The notes: a model not told the origin generated them from the letters alone. Shown: positions 44,743 to 53,593, counted from the stretch's first letter. The stretch is DNA of 64,000 nt from Chitinophagaceae bacterium (GCA_016699815.1 CP065012.1:2643001-2707000); one strand, 5' to 3'. Program-made: numbers and translations.

Positions 44743-45228
44743 TTATGGTTGAGGGTGATTGAAGTTTTCGCTTAAACCTTCATTGCCTGAATCTAAAACA
44801 AACTTCCATTTGCCATCTTTTTGTTTTTTCCAAATGGAAACATAAGTGCCAAAAGTGATACTGTCGGATTTATTGGGTGCAAGAGCAAATATCCCATAGG
44901 TATAGCCCATATCTGCAGATGCGGAAACAAAGGCTGTTTGGGGTTTCCAGCTTAGTGTAAAACCCGTATCGTTGGATTGCAATAAATAGTCAATTGCGCC
45001 TGCACCCACAAGCGGTGTATATCCCGGCCTTAGCATTACCCCGTTACTGTCAATATATTCCATAAAAGCGGCTTTCATTCCTTTCTTTACGCTCATATCG
45101 GAAAAAGCAGCATCGACTTTCATTAATGCCAGTTTTTCCTCCGTAAGGTTTACGGGTTTTTCTTTTTCCTGGTTTTTATTATTACAGGCTAAGAGCAAAA
45201 CCAATACCAATATGGCACAAAACCTCAT
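44743..45228 (-). CDS. Lipoprotein with SnoaL/DUF4440-like (NTF2 fold) domain
   Basis: 161 residues from ATG 45228; the frame extends 21 bases further to a TTG, but ATG-RFCAILVLVLLLAC gives a proper signal peptide with lipobox LLAC. The mature part (MKVDAAFSDMSVKKGMKAAFMEYIDSNGVMLRPG onward, ending YVSIWKKQKDGKWKFVLDSGN) follows the NTF2-like fold of DUF4440/SnoaL proteins. No catalytic residue set is evident. It is probably a periplasmic lipoprotein of unknown function, encoded 18 bases before ddl on the same strand. Confidence 0.8.
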   Translation of the reverse strand: MRFCAILVLVLLLACNNKNQEKEKPVNLTEEKLALMKVDAAFSDMSVKKGMKAAFMEYIDSNGVMLRPGYTPLVGAGAIDYLLQSNDTGFTLSWKPQTAFVSASADMGYTYGIFALAPNKSDSITFGTYVSIWKKQKDGKWKFVLDSGNEGLSENFNHPQP

Positions 45229-45361
45229 ATTTTTTATTTTATGGAGCAAGATAATAAAAATATTACGGCATCAGGGATACAGAAAGGCGAAAGTATTGTA
45301 AACTTTCGCCTATGTGCAGGAAATATCACCTGCTTAATTAAGCCTTACGGCTACAAAAAAA

Positions 45362-45709
45362 TCATATATGCAGTACAGCTTTTTTAGCAAGCAATTCATC
45401 TACTGTTTCTTTATAGGCTTCATCTGGTACGCAACAATCTACAGGGCACACCGAGGCACATTGCGGCTCTTCATGAAAACCCTGGCACTCGGTGCATTTG
45501 CTGGGCACTATGTAATATATATCTGTACTTATTGGCGCATTTCGCTGGTCGGCATCAATTTCTGTGCCATCTAAAAGTTTAAAATTGCCTTTTACCGTTG
45601 TACCATCTGCAACGGCCCATTCTACTCCGCCTTCATAAATGGCATTATTCGGGCATTCGGGCTCGCAGGCTCCGCAGTTGATACATTCTTCTGTTATCTT
45701 TATTGCCAT
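45362..45709 (-). CDS. Bacterial-type ferredoxin with two 4Fe-4S clusters (YfhL-like)
   Basis: 115 residues from ATG 45709 (a TTG 21 bases earlier is unlikely). The first cluster motif is CINCGACEPECP and the second is CTECQGFHEEPQCASVCPVDCC, where a longer insert separates the second and third Cys, as in YfhL/ferredoxins of the Alvin group. An insert of about 45 residues lies between the two. It is a small electron carrier. It is divergent from the LuxC-like reductase gene with only 36 bases between the two starts, an arrangement I associate with Bacteroidota genomes generally. Confidence 0.92.
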   Translation of the reverse strand: MAIKITEECINCGACEPECPNNAIYEGGVEWAVADGTTVKGNFKLLDGTEIDADQRNAPISTDIYYIVPSKCTECQGFHEEPQCASVCPVDCCVPDEAYKETVDELLAKKAVLHI

Positions 45710-45715
45710 CAGTTG

Positions 45716-45723
45716 TAATTTTG
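45716..45723 (+). promoter_or_regulatory. Candidate -7 box of the LuxC-like reductase gene
   Basis: TAATTTTG is a full TAnnTTTG match in the 36-base gap between the divergent ferredoxin and reductase genes. Transcription would start near 45730, giving a leader of about 16 bases. No consensus -33 element is apparent. Confidence 0.4.
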
Positions 45724-45745
45724 CTTGCAATTTAATAAATAGAAT

Positions 45746-46741
45746 ATGAATTTACAAGAAAGAATTTTATTGTTAATAAAACTGGGAAATTATTTAAAAA
45801 GTAATGATGACAATTGGCTGGATACACAAGTATTGGCCGAACAAAAAAATGGATGGTTTACCCGGGAATTTTTAGAAAAAGCTGCAGGCAGCATAGCCGA
45901 TAATTATCTAAAAGAAGACAAATTACGCCAATGGGCAGGCTATTATAAACTCGATGATAATATACAGGAAAAATGCGTAGGTATTGTGATGGCAGGGAAT
46001 ATTCCGCTGGTTGGCTTCCACGATTTTTTATGCGTTTTTATTACTGGCCATAAGCAAATGATTAAAATGTCTTCTAAAGATGATGTATTGCTTAAGCATT
46101 TAGTGAAGGTAATGGCAGGCTGGAACTCCAAGGTAAATGGCAAAGTAATTTTTGCAGAAATGCTTAAAAACTGTGATGCATATATTGCAACAGGAAGCAA
46201 CAACAGCAGTCGTTATTTTGAACAATATTTTGGAAAATATCCCAACATCATCCGTAGCAACCGCACTTCTGTAGCTGTTTTAAACGGAAGCGAAAGCACG
46301 GAAGAATTAGAAAAACTTGCAGATGATATGCATCTCTATTTTGGGTTGGGTTGCCGCAACGTAACAAAAATTTATGTTCCTGAAAATTACGATTTTATTC
46401 CCATAATTAAAGCCTTTGATAAATATCAGTATTTTTCCGATCATCATAAGTATAAGAATAATTACGATTATCAACTGTCTATTTTATTGCTCAACGGAAA
46501 ATATTATATGACCAACGGAAGCACTTTATTAACGCAAAACGAATCTTTCTTTTCGCCCATAAGCCAGGTACATTACCAATTTTATACCAGCCCTGAGGGA
46601 ATGCAGCAAAGCCTGCAAAGCAATAGGGAACTGCAATGTATTGTTGGGCATAGTAACGTACCTTTTGGCCAGGCACAAAATCCGGGCTTATTTCAATATG
46701 CCGATAGCGTAGATACCATGGCTTTTCTTTTGGGGATGTAG
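45746..46741 (+). CDS. LuxC-family acyl-CoA/acyl-protein reductase
   Basis: 331 residues, shorter than classical LuxC (about 480) but typical of the Bacteroidota form (PF05893). It is an aldehyde-dehydrogenase-like NADPH enzyme that would reduce an activated acyl group to aldehyde. GIVMAGNIPLVGFHDFLCVFITGHKQMIKMSSKD is the cofactor-binding part, YIATGSNNSSRYFEQYFGKYPNIIRSNRTSVAVL the middle block, and MHLYFGLGCRNVTKIYVP holds the likely catalytic Cys. The natural substrate is unknown. It is divergently paired with a ferredoxin gene. Confidence 0.85.
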   Translation: MNLQERILLLIKLGNYLKSNDDNWLDTQVLAEQKNGWFTREFLEKAAGSIADNYLKEDKLRQWAGYYKLDDNIQEKCVGIVMAGNIPLVGFHDFLCVFITGHKQMIKMSSKDDVLLKHLVKVMAGWNSKVNGKVIFAEMLKNCDAYIATGSNNSSRYFEQYFGKYPNIIRSNRTSVAVLNGSESTEELEKLADDMHLYFGLGCRNVTKIYVPENYDFIPIIKAFDKYQYFSDHHKYKNNYDYQLSILLLNGKYYMTNGSTLLTQNESFFSPISQVHYQFYTSPEGMQQSLQSNRELQCIVGHSNVPFGQAQNPGLFQYADSVDTMAFLLGM

Positions 46742-46905
46742 CAAATTTATTTGCGCCAAAATATCAGCCCAAGTACGAAAGCCTTACTAATTTAATGTTA
46801 AAGATGGCAGAAGGTAAAAATCAATTTGTCAGGCATTCGTTACTTTGTGATATGGGCATATCTTTTGATGCCTTAGTAAAGAAAATATAAAAAATAAGAT
46901 TCACC

Positions 46906-48429
46906 ATGAAACTAAAACAGATTTTAGCAACCATTGCCATAAGTGCAGTTACTGCTTTAGGCGTAATTTGGGGCTATGGTAAATTCACAAAATCAAATTA
47001 CGATGGCGGCTACGGCCAGCAATCAGCATTACCTTCTAATTATAATTATGCAGGCTTTGGGAACGATTCTTCAGCGCCTCCAGGCCCGGTAGATTTTACA
47101 CAATCGGCGCAGGCTGCAATTCCGGCTGTAGTGCATATAAAAACAAAAACCAATGCAAAGCAGGTTACCAATAGTACCCCAAGAAAAAACCCTTTCAGCG
47201 ATTTTTTTGGAGACGACGATATGTTTAACCAACTTTTTGGTGGTAGCCGTGGTTATATACCCGAGCAAAGGGCTTCCGGCTCCGGTGTATTAATTAGCAG
47301 CGATGGATATATTCTTACCAATAACCATGTGGTTGCCGATGCAGATGTGGTTACCGTTTCGCTAAGTAATAAAAAAACATATACCGCAAAAGTAATTGGC
47401 AGAGACGCTGCTTATGACATTGCCGTAATAAAAGTGGATGCCACAAACCTTCCTTATTTATTATACGGTAATTCCGATAATGTAAAAGTGGGCCAATGGG
47501 TATTGGCAATTGGTTATCCATTAAACCTGGAAACTACAGTAACCGCCGGAATTGTGAGTGCAAAAGCCCGTACACTGGGTTTAAATAAGCAAAAAGCCGG
47601 TAATATGGCTGTAGAATCTTACATTCAAACAGATGCTGCCGTAAACCAGGGCAATAGCGGCGGCGCTCTTATTGATACCGAAGGAAAATTAATTGGCATC
47701 AACTCCGCTATTGCATCTCCCACGGGTTTTTATTCCGGTTATTCTTATGCAATACCGGTAAATATTGCCCAAAAAGTAGTGGACGATATTATTAAATACG
47801 GCACAGTACAAAGGGCATACCTCGGCGTATCTTATGTAGATGCCGGTGATTTGTCACCCGAAGAAAAAACTAAAAACAATATACCTGCAGAGGTAACGGG
47901 TATTTATGTAAATGAAGCCGTGCCTGATGGCGGCGCTTATTCGGCCGGTATACGCAAGGGCGATATTATCAAAAGCATTAATAATACCAACCTGCAAAGC
48001 GGTGCAGAAATGCAGGACCAAATTAGCCGGTTTAAACCAGGCGATAAAATTAATATAGGCTACATTAGAAATAATAAAGAAATGGCTACTACGGTTATCC
48101 TCAAAAATAAATCAGGAAACATAAGCATGGTAAAACAGGCTGAAGCAATGGATAAACTTGGTGCAGACCTTGCAACCCTTGATGAAAGAAGGGCGAAAGA
48201 ATACGGAGTGAGCGGTGGAGTAGTGGTGAAAAGAATAAAAGAAGGCCCCTTAAATGACCAAACCAGGATGAAAGACAGCTTTGTTATTGTAAAAGTGGAT
48301 GATAAAGATGTAAAAACTACTGATGACTTAAACAAAGCTATTGCCGATAAAAAAACGGTTACACTTAGTGGGTTTTATCCCGGCTACGATGGCTTATACG
48401 ATTACCAGGTAGATTTAGACGGTAATTGA
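46906..48429 (+). CDS. htrA: HtrA/DegP-type periplasmic serine protease with two PDZ domains
   Basis: 507 residues with an N-terminal signal anchor (about 7-24). The trypsin-like domain shows the triad His141 (TNNHVV), Asp171 (AYDIAVIK) and Ser251 (NQGNSGGAL). The first PDZ domain runs about 295-395 (RAYLGVSYVDAG to KPGDKINIGYIR); the second, degenerate one is about 415-500 (KEYGVSGGVVVKRI to LSGFYPGYDG). It degrades or refolds damaged envelope proteins. A glycine- and tyrosine-rich linker and a basic loop (about 85-115) precede the catalytic domain. It is a single-gene unit ending at a strong terminator. Confidence 0.95.
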   Translation: MKLKQILATIAISAVTALGVIWGYGKFTKSNYDGGYGQQSALPSNYNYAGFGNDSSAPPGPVDFTQSAQAAIPAVVHIKTKTNAKQVTNSTPRKNPFSDFFGDDDMFNQLFGGSRGYIPEQRASGSGVLISSDGYILTNNHVVADADVVTVSLSNKKTYTAKVIGRDAAYDIAVIKVDATNLPYLLYGNSDNVKVGQWVLAIGYPLNLETTVTAGIVSAKARTLGLNKQKAGNMAVESYIQTDAAVNQGNSGGALIDTEGKLIGINSAIASPTGFYSGYSYAIPVNIAQKVVDDIIKYGTVQRAYLGVSYVDAGDLSPEEKTKNNIPAEVTGIYVNEAVPDGGAYSAGIRKGDIIKSINNTNLQSGAEMQDQISRFKPGDKINIGYIRNNKEMATTVILKNKSGNISMVKQAEAMDKLGADLATLDERRAKEYGVSGGVVVKRIKEGPLNDQTRMKDSFVIVKVDDKDVKTTDDLNKAIADKKTVTLSGFYPGYDGLYDYQVDLDGN

Positions 48430-48450
48430 TTCTATACAAGTTTTAAAATT

Positions 48451-48485
48451 AAAGGCCTTCCTTTTTGCGATGGCCTTTTTTTATT
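48451..48485 (+). terminator. Bidirectional terminator between htrA and the aspartokinase gene
   Basis: AAAGGCC (48451-48457) pairs with GGCCTTT (48472-48478) around a 14-base loop and is followed by a T-run on the plus strand. On the minus strand the stem is followed by AATTTT. It lies 21 bases after the htrA stop and 18 before the end of the convergent gene. Confidence 0.8.
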
Positions 48486-48502
48486 TTTCTTACAGAGGGT
48501 TG

Positions 48503-49783
48503 TTATTGAACCAAGGAATTTTCTCTCATAAGCGCCTGTAAGGTTTCTGGGGTTTTTTGCAGTAACACAACGGTTTTTCCTGTGCTGAGTTTTTGATAAA
48601 TTTCTACATTATAATGCCTCAAGGTTAGCAGCGTAAGGTTGCGCTCCATTTCCACATCAAATAATTCCGAAGCAAGATGTGCCAGTTGGTCTATTTTTTC
48701 TTTTCGGTCGTCAAAGCTGCAAAGCAAAGAAATGGCCGTGTTTTGCGATAAGTTGGGCTTGAGTTTTACCTTATCAAAAATGGCATGCAGCTGCTCTATG
48801 GGCTTGTCTTCCACAAAAGAAAAATCTTTTGATTTAAACTGCATCAATGCCTGGTTTTCTTTTACTACAATTAACGGCGGAAGTTGCCTGGCCAATTTAT
48901 TGGTAATAGAAGTGCCTTGCAAAGTAGGGTCCAAAAAATTTTTTACATACAGCGGTATATTTTTATTTTGTAAAGGCTTTATGGTTTTGGGATGTATTAC
49001 CTGTGCGCCATAATAAGCCATTTCAATTACCTCGGCATAGCTTAAAGAGTAAATGTTAACAGCATCATCAAATTTTCTTGGGTCGGCGTTCATCACCGAT
49101 TCTACATCTTTCCAAATGGTAACCGATTCGGCATCCATCAGGTTGGCAAAAATAGCAGCCGTATAATCGCTCCCTTCCCTTCCCAATGTAGTGCTTTCGT
49201 TTTCATAGGTAGCTCCAATAAAACCCTGTGTTAAAACCACATCGTATTGCTCAAATAATGGTAAAATTTTATCCTGTATGGCAGCTCCTGTAAATTTCCA
49301 ATCTACGCCAGCATCCCTAAAATTATTATCTGTTCTTATAATATCCCTTACATCCACCCAGGCAATTTTAACGCCAAGTTCCAGCAGGTAATGATACAAT
49401 ATAGCCGTGCTCATCAACTCGCCGCTACATACAACCTGGTCGTAATAAAAATCAAAATTTCGTACCGGTTTATCATACAAAAGCCATTCTACTTCTGTAA
49501 AAAAATCTTTTAACTGGTTTTCACCCTTTAAGGCATGGGTTACGGTAAGAAATTTTAACGTATTCCTGTGCTGGTCCTTAACTTGTTGAAACAAGGCAAG
49601 AGCCTCTTCGCTTTTTGCTTCAAAAAAAGAACCGGCAACTTTTTCCAGTGCATTGGTGGTTTTGCCCATTGCCGATACCACCAGCAAAAGCTTATCTTTT
49701 GCATGGCTTTTAATTATTTGCGCTGTATCCTTAAACCTGTCTATACTATTTATGCTGGCGCCGCCAAATTTGAAAACTTTCAT
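48503..49783 (-). CDS. lysC: Monofunctional aspartate kinase
   Basis: 426 residues, catalysing the first step to lysine, methionine and threonine. VFKFGGASINSIDR is the kinase N-terminus, TTLGREGSDYTAAIFANLM the conserved active-site block and VTIWKDVESVMNADPRKF the Asp-binding region. The C-terminal 130 residues hold an ACT-type regulatory region that is diverged from the standard one; no leader ORF with repeated codons is evident upstream. It is the second aspartokinase of the window, next to the fused ThrA at 29595, which suggests that the branch uses differently regulated isozymes. The gene symbol is by analogy. Confidence 0.9.
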   Translation of the reverse strand: MKVFKFGGASINSIDRFKDTAQIIKSHAKDKLLLVVSAMGKTTNALEKVAGSFFEAKSEEALALFQQVKDQHRNTLKFLTVTHALKGENQLKDFFTEVEWLLYDKPVRNFDFYYDQVVCSGELMSTAILYHYLLELGVKIAWVDVRDIIRTDNNFRDAGVDWKFTGAAIQDKILPLFEQYDVVLTQGFIGATYENESTTLGREGSDYTAAIFANLMDAESVTIWKDVESVMNADPRKFDDAVNIYSLSYAEVIEMAYYGAQVIHPKTIKPLQNKNIPLYVKNFLDPTLQGTSITNKLARQLPPLIVVKENQALMQFKSKDFSFVEDKPIEQLHAIFDKVKLKPNLSQNTAISLLCSFDDRKEKIDQLAHLASELFDVEMERNLTLLTLRHYNVEIYQKLSTGKTVVLLQKTPETLQALMRENSLVQ

Positions 49784-49855
49784 GTTATATTTTAAATACC
49801 GAAAAGCCTGTTTTTAAAAAGAAAATTTCTCTTTCCGGTGTTTTTTAATAATGCT

Positions 49856-49863
49856 TACTTTTG
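49856..49863 (+). promoter_or_regulatory. Candidate -7 box of fbp
   Basis: TACTTTTG matches TAnnTTTG fully, 43 bases before the fbp ATG, so the leader would be about 36 bases. The expected -33 region has only TTTCC. Confidence 0.4.
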
Positions 49864-49906
49864 GCCTGCAAATCTAATTGCCTAATTTGTAAACTTAAAA
49901 ATATTT

Positions 49907-50926
49907 ATGCTTGTTAACAGAGAAATACAAACCCTCGATGAGTTTACCATTCAGCAATTAAGGGATTTTCCCAGGGCAACCGGCGAGCTAAGCAGCTTAC
50001 TGAGAGATATTGGCCTGGCGGCAAAACGCATCCATGTAGAAGTAAATAAAGCAGGCCTGGTGGATATTTTGGGAGATTATGGCACCACCAATGTGCAGGG
50101 AGAAGAGGTAAAAAAACTAGATGTGTTCGCTAACGATCAGTTAATGGGTGTTTTAAGGCATGGCATTAGTTGCGCCGGCATTGGTAGCGAAGAATTGGAC
50201 GATATTGTGATTTTTAATGATGAAATAAGCAATAAATCAAAATATGTGTGCCTTTTTGATCCATTAGACGGCAGCTCAAATATTGATGTAAATGTATCTA
50301 TAGGTACCATTTTTAGTGTTTACAGGCGGGTAAGCGAATTGGGTAAGCCTGCAACTAAAGAAGATTTTTTACAAAAAGGCAATAAGCAGGTTGCAGCAGG
50401 CTACGTTATTTACGGCTCTTCCACCATGTTGGTTTATGCCACAAACAGGGGCGTAAACGGGTTTACATTAGACCAGGCAATTGGCGAGTTTTCCCTAAGC
50501 CACCCGGCAATTAAATGCCCGGAAAATGGCAAAATTTATTCTGTAAACCATGGCAACTTTTTTCAGTATCAGCCTACGGTAAAAAGTTATATAAATGTTT
50601 GTCAAAACAAAACCAAAGAAACCGGCGGCCCATACACACAACGCTATATTGGCAGTATGGTGGCAGATGTACATAGAAATTTAATTAAAGGCGGTATTTT
50701 TATGTATCCCGGAACTACAGATAAGCCCAAGGGTAAACTCCGCCTGATGTATGAATGTAACCCATTTGCTTTTATTGTAGAAAAAGCTGGTGGCAGGGCT
50801 ACCAATGGTGATATACGCATCTTAGATATTCAACCTACAGAATTGCACCAGCGTACCCCATTGTTTATTGGCAGTAATAAAATGATGGAAGAACTGGAGC
50901 AGCATCACATACCCAAAAGTAAATAA
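49907..50926 (+). CDS. fbp: Fructose-1,6-bisphosphatase class I
   Basis: 339 residues of the class I family, a gluconeogenic enzyme hydrolysing fructose 1,6-bisphosphate. The metal-binding motif FDPLDGSSNIDVNVSIGTIFSVYRR is complete, with IGSEELDD before it. GGPYTQRYIGSMVADVHRNLIKGGIFMYPGT and LRLMYECNPFAFIVEKAGGRATNG form the substrate part. It has the normal length. Its TAA shares a base with the ATG of the following ABC ATPase gene (TAATG), so expression is coupled although no functional link is known. Confidence 0.97.
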   Translation: MLVNREIQTLDEFTIQQLRDFPRATGELSSLLRDIGLAAKRIHVEVNKAGLVDILGDYGTTNVQGEEVKKLDVFANDQLMGVLRHGISCAGIGSEELDDIVIFNDEISNKSKYVCLFDPLDGSSNIDVNVSIGTIFSVYRRVSELGKPATKEDFLQKGNKQVAAGYVIYGSSTMLVYATNRGVNGFTLDQAIGEFSLSHPAIKCPENGKIYSVNHGNFFQYQPTVKSYINVCQNKTKETGGPYTQRYIGSMVADVHRNLIKGGIFMYPGTTDKPKGKLRLMYECNPFAFIVEKAGGRATNGDIRILDIQPTELHQRTPLFIGSNKMMEELEQHHIPKSK

Positions 50927-51687
50927 TGAGAGAGCCTATAATTTCCGTAAAAAACCTGTATAAAAAATATGGGAGCTTTGAAGCTGTAAAAGGCATTTCA
51001 TTTGATGTATTTGAAGGGGAAATTTTTGGGTTGCTTGGGCCAAACGGCGCTGGTAAAAGTACAACCCTGGAAATAATAGAAACCCTCCGTATCAAAACAT
51101 CAGGCAAAATTTTTGTAAATGGTTTTGATCTTGATGAAAAGCCCGGTGAAATCAAAAAAATCATTGGGGTTCAGTTGCAGTCTTCGGGTTTTTATCCAGG
51201 CCTTAATCTGTTGGAGTTAATTGAAATGTTTTCCGGTATTTATAATAGTAATACCAATGCTATTGAATTGCTAAAAAAAGTAAACCTGGAAGATAAAGCC
51301 CATAACAAGGCAAAGGAGCTTAGTGGCGGCCAAAAGCAAAGATTTTCTATTGCCACTACATTAATCAATAGCCCTAATATTATTTTTCTCGATGAGCCCA
51401 CTACAGGCCTCGATCCGCAGGCACGCCGCAACCTTTGGGATTTAATAAAAGAAATTAGAAACGCAGGCACAACCGTAATTATAACAACGCATTATATGGA
51501 TGAAGCCGAGCAACTTTGCGACCGCATTGCCATAATGGATGAAGGTAAAATAATTAAATTGGCCAGCCCCGATGCCATGATAGATGAACTTGTGGCAGGC
51601 GGCTTTGAAAAGCCAAAGCCGGTAAAAGGCGCCAACCTGGAAGATGTTTTCATACATTTAACAGGAAAAGAAATACGGGAAGAATAA
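50926..51687 (+). CDS. ABC transporter ATP-binding protein
   Basis: 253 residues. Walker A is GPNGAGKST, the signature motif LSGGQKQR, Walker B IIFLDEPTTGLD, and the H-loop TTHYMDEAEQL. The short C-terminal extension after the ATPase and the overall form match the CcmA/NatA-like group of exporters. No permease gene follows; the next gene is an FKBP isomerase with its own promoter candidate. The partner must be encoded elsewhere, or the gene is an orphan. Its start overlaps the fbp stop by one base. Confidence 0.93.
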   Translation: MREPIISVKNLYKKYGSFEAVKGISFDVFEGEIFGLLGPNGAGKSTTLEIIETLRIKTSGKIFVNGFDLDEKPGEIKKIIGVQLQSSGFYPGLNLLELIEMFSGIYNSNTNAIELLKKVNLEDKAHNKAKELSGGQKQRFSIATTLINSPNIIFLDEPTTGLDPQARRNLWDLIKEIRNAGTTVIITTHYMDEAEQLCDRIAIMDEGKIIKLASPDAMIDELVAGGFEKPKPVKGANLEDVFIHLTGKEIREE

Positions 51688-51692
51688 ATTTG
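51685..51692 (+). promoter_or_regulatory. Candidate -7 box of the FKBP gene
   Basis: TAAATTTG is a full TAnnTTTG match and overlaps the TAA stop of the ABC ATPase gene. Transcription would start near 51699, about 29 bases before the FKBP start codon. Confidence 0.35.
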
Positions 51693-51727
51693 TAAATATT
51701 TTTAAACAGAATAAAATAATCAAAAGA

Positions 51728-52447
51728 ATGAAAAGGATTTTGTTTGTTACAGTTTTGGGGTTTTTTACCTTAAATACAATAGCTCAAAAAGAAAAGAAAA
51801 AAACGGTGCAACAGAACAATGTGCCGGAATTGGATATGAAAAATGCTATTGACAGCTTTAGCTATGCTGCAGGCGTAAATATTGCAAAAAACATGCAGGG
51901 CCAGGGTATTGAAAAATTAAATAGCGAGTTATTGAAAAGGGCAGTTGAAGATGTTTTGAGCAATAGAAAATTATTAATGGAAGAACAACAATGCAATATG
52001 ACTTTACAACAAAAACTACAGCAATTTCAACAGGCAAAACTCCATACCACTAAAGCGGCTGGTGAAGCTTTTTTGGCTAAAAACAAAACAAGGCAGGGCG
52101 TTACTGTATTGCCAAACGGCCTGCAATATGAAATAGTAAAAGCCGGAGATGGCCCTAAACCTACAGAAGCAGATACAGTGGTAGTGCATTATACCGGCAC
52201 TTTAATTGACGGTACCGAATTTGACAGCTCAGTAAAAAGAGGAGAGCCCGCAACTTTTCCATTAAAAGGGGTAATAAAAGGCTGGACAGAAATTTTACAA
52301 TTGATGCCCAAAGGATCAAAATGGAAAGTATATATTCCCAGCGACCTTGCATATGGCGAAAGAGCAGCAGGGCAATTAATTAAACCCGGCTCTACTTTAA
52401 TTTTTGATATTGACCTCATTGATATAAAACCTGCAATTGCAAATTGA
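51728..52447 (+). CDS. FKBP-type peptidyl-prolyl isomerase (Mip/FkpA-like)
   Basis: 239 residues with a signal peptide (cleavage after NTIA). Residues about 38-125 are the helical dimerisation domain (IDSFSYAAGVNIAKNMQGQGIEKLN, then a Gln/Lys-rich helix). Residues about 132-237 are the FKBP domain: DTVVVHYTGTLIDGTEFDSSVKRGEPATFPL, VIKGWTEILQLMPKGSKWKVYIPSDLAYGERAAG and LIFDIDLIDI. It is predicted to assist folding in the periplasm. Its TGA overlaps the TTG start of the next gene. Confidence 0.94.
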   Translation: MKRILFVTVLGFFTLNTIAQKEKKKTVQQNNVPELDMKNAIDSFSYAAGVNIAKNMQGQGIEKLNSELLKRAVEDVLSNRKLLMEEQQCNMTLQQKLQQFQQAKLHTTKAAGEAFLAKNKTRQGVTVLPNGLQYEIVKAGDGPKPTEADTVVVHYTGTLIDGTEFDSSVKRGEPATFPLKGVIKGWTEILQLMPKGSKWKVYIPSDLAYGERAAGQLIKPGSTLIFDIDLIDIKPAIAN

Positions 52448-52974
52448 TAGCAGATGATTTAAAATATCCCATTGGCAAATATAATGAGCAGCCGTTCTCT
52501 GAAAAATTGAAAGAAGAATGGATTGCTGAAATAGCCGTATTGCCGCAGCACCTGGAACTGGTAATGCAAAACCTCGATGTAGCACAACTGCATACCGCCT
52601 ACAGGCCCGGAGGCTGGACGGTAAACCAATTGGTACACCATGTTGCCGATAGCCACATGAATGCTTTTTGCAGGTTTAAATTTATACTTACCGAGAACGA
52701 TTATACAATAAAAGCATACAACCAGGATAAATGGGCAGGGTTGCCCGATACCCAAAATTTGCCGGTTAATATTTCTATTACTTTATTATTTGCACTCCAT
52801 AAAAGGTGGGTGGAAATATTAAAAAATATCCCTGCCGAAAGCTGGAACCGTACTGCCTTTCACCCGGTACATAATAAAATGGTATCGCTTTGGTATCTTT
52901 TGGGCAGCTATGCATGGCATGGGAAACACCATGTGGCCCATATTCAACAACTTAGAAAAAGAATGAACTGGTAA
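52444..52974 (+). CDS. YfiT/DinB-family putative metal-dependent hydrolase or thiol transferase
   Basis: 176 residues in a four-helix DinB fold. Metal-binding histidines lie in LVHHVADSHMNAF and in YAWHGKHHVAHI, the pattern of the YfiT group (Bacillus YfiT and bacillithiol transferase BstA). The start is a TTG at 52444 overlapping the FKBP stop (TTGA). It gives LKYPIGKY near the N-terminus, which is the family-typical beginning, and no ATG is available in frame. The substrate is unknown; bacillithiol use in this organism is not shown by the window. Confidence 0.85.
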   Translation: MIADDLKYPIGKYNEQPFSEKLKEEWIAEIAVLPQHLELVMQNLDVAQLHTAYRPGGWTVNQLVHHVADSHMNAFCRFKFILTENDYTIKAYNQDKWAGLPDTQNLPVNISITLLFALHKRWVEILKNIPAESWNRTAFHPVHNKMVSLWYLLGSYAWHGKHHVAHIQQLRKRMNW

Positions 52975-53010
52975 ATGTAATTTTCAATACAACTTTTAAA
53001 ACGATGCAAT

Positions 53011-53475
53011 ATGGAACAAACCCCCAATCAAAACTATTTAAGTAACGACTTAACACTTGATGCTGTTGCAAATGCTCATTTGAAAGAAACCGCCATGTGG
53101 GGAAAATTCCTGGGAATAACTGGCATGGTAGTTTCTGTTCTATTTATCATTTTTGGATTTTTTGCCGGCGCCTTTTTTTCAAAACTAAGTGAAATGCCCG
53201 GCACCGGTGCAAACCCTTTTGCCGAAATGGGTGTAGGTATTCTTAGCGGCATCTATATTGTAATGGGTATTATATCCCTTATTCTTTCGTGGATTATGTA
53301 CAAATTCGGTAATAAAACGCAACTTGGCTTAAAAACAAATGATCAAACTACCATGAATACCGGCCTGGCAAACTTAAAAATTCTTTTTCGTATTTATGGC
53401 ATCATTGTTATTATCTACCTGGGTTTTGTTGCACTGGCTTTATTGTTTTCAATTATCGGCACAATGATGAATTAA
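53011..53475 (+). CDS. DUF5362-like membrane protein
   Basis: 154 residues. A 25-residue soluble start (LDAVANAHLKETAMWGKFLG) is followed by helices at about 33-55, 70-92 and 125-150. The layout and the K-E-x-x-x-W-x-K-F-L-G motif resemble DUF5362 proteins of Bacteroidota, whose function is unknown. It sits 36 bases after the YfiT gene and before an SPFH gene, with which it may share a membrane role. Confidence 0.7.
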   Translation: MEQTPNQNYLSNDLTLDAVANAHLKETAMWGKFLGITGMVVSVLFIIFGFFAGAFFSKLSEMPGTGANPFAEMGVGILSGIYIVMGIISLILSWIMYKFGNKTQLGLKTNDQTTMNTGLANLKILFRIYGIIVIIYLGFVALALLFSIIGTMMN

Positions 53476-53593
53476 GGTAGTAACTATTTTTTAAAAACTA
53501 AGTTGCTTATTGCAGCTACTTTTTTTATGCATCAGCTTAATATTAATTGTATCTAATCAAATTGTATTACCTTCATTTCAAAATAATTTTACT

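Noticed and set aside
46795..46890. 31-codon plus-strand ORF ending 15 bases before htrA
   Set aside because: Could be a small upstream ORF, but it has no hydrophobic segment, codon run or overlap with htrA that would support translation.
51240..51470. Antisense frame opposite the ABC ATPase, checked as a possible permease remnant
   Set aside because: It is an antisense shadow without membrane-segment pattern; no permease is present near the ATPase.
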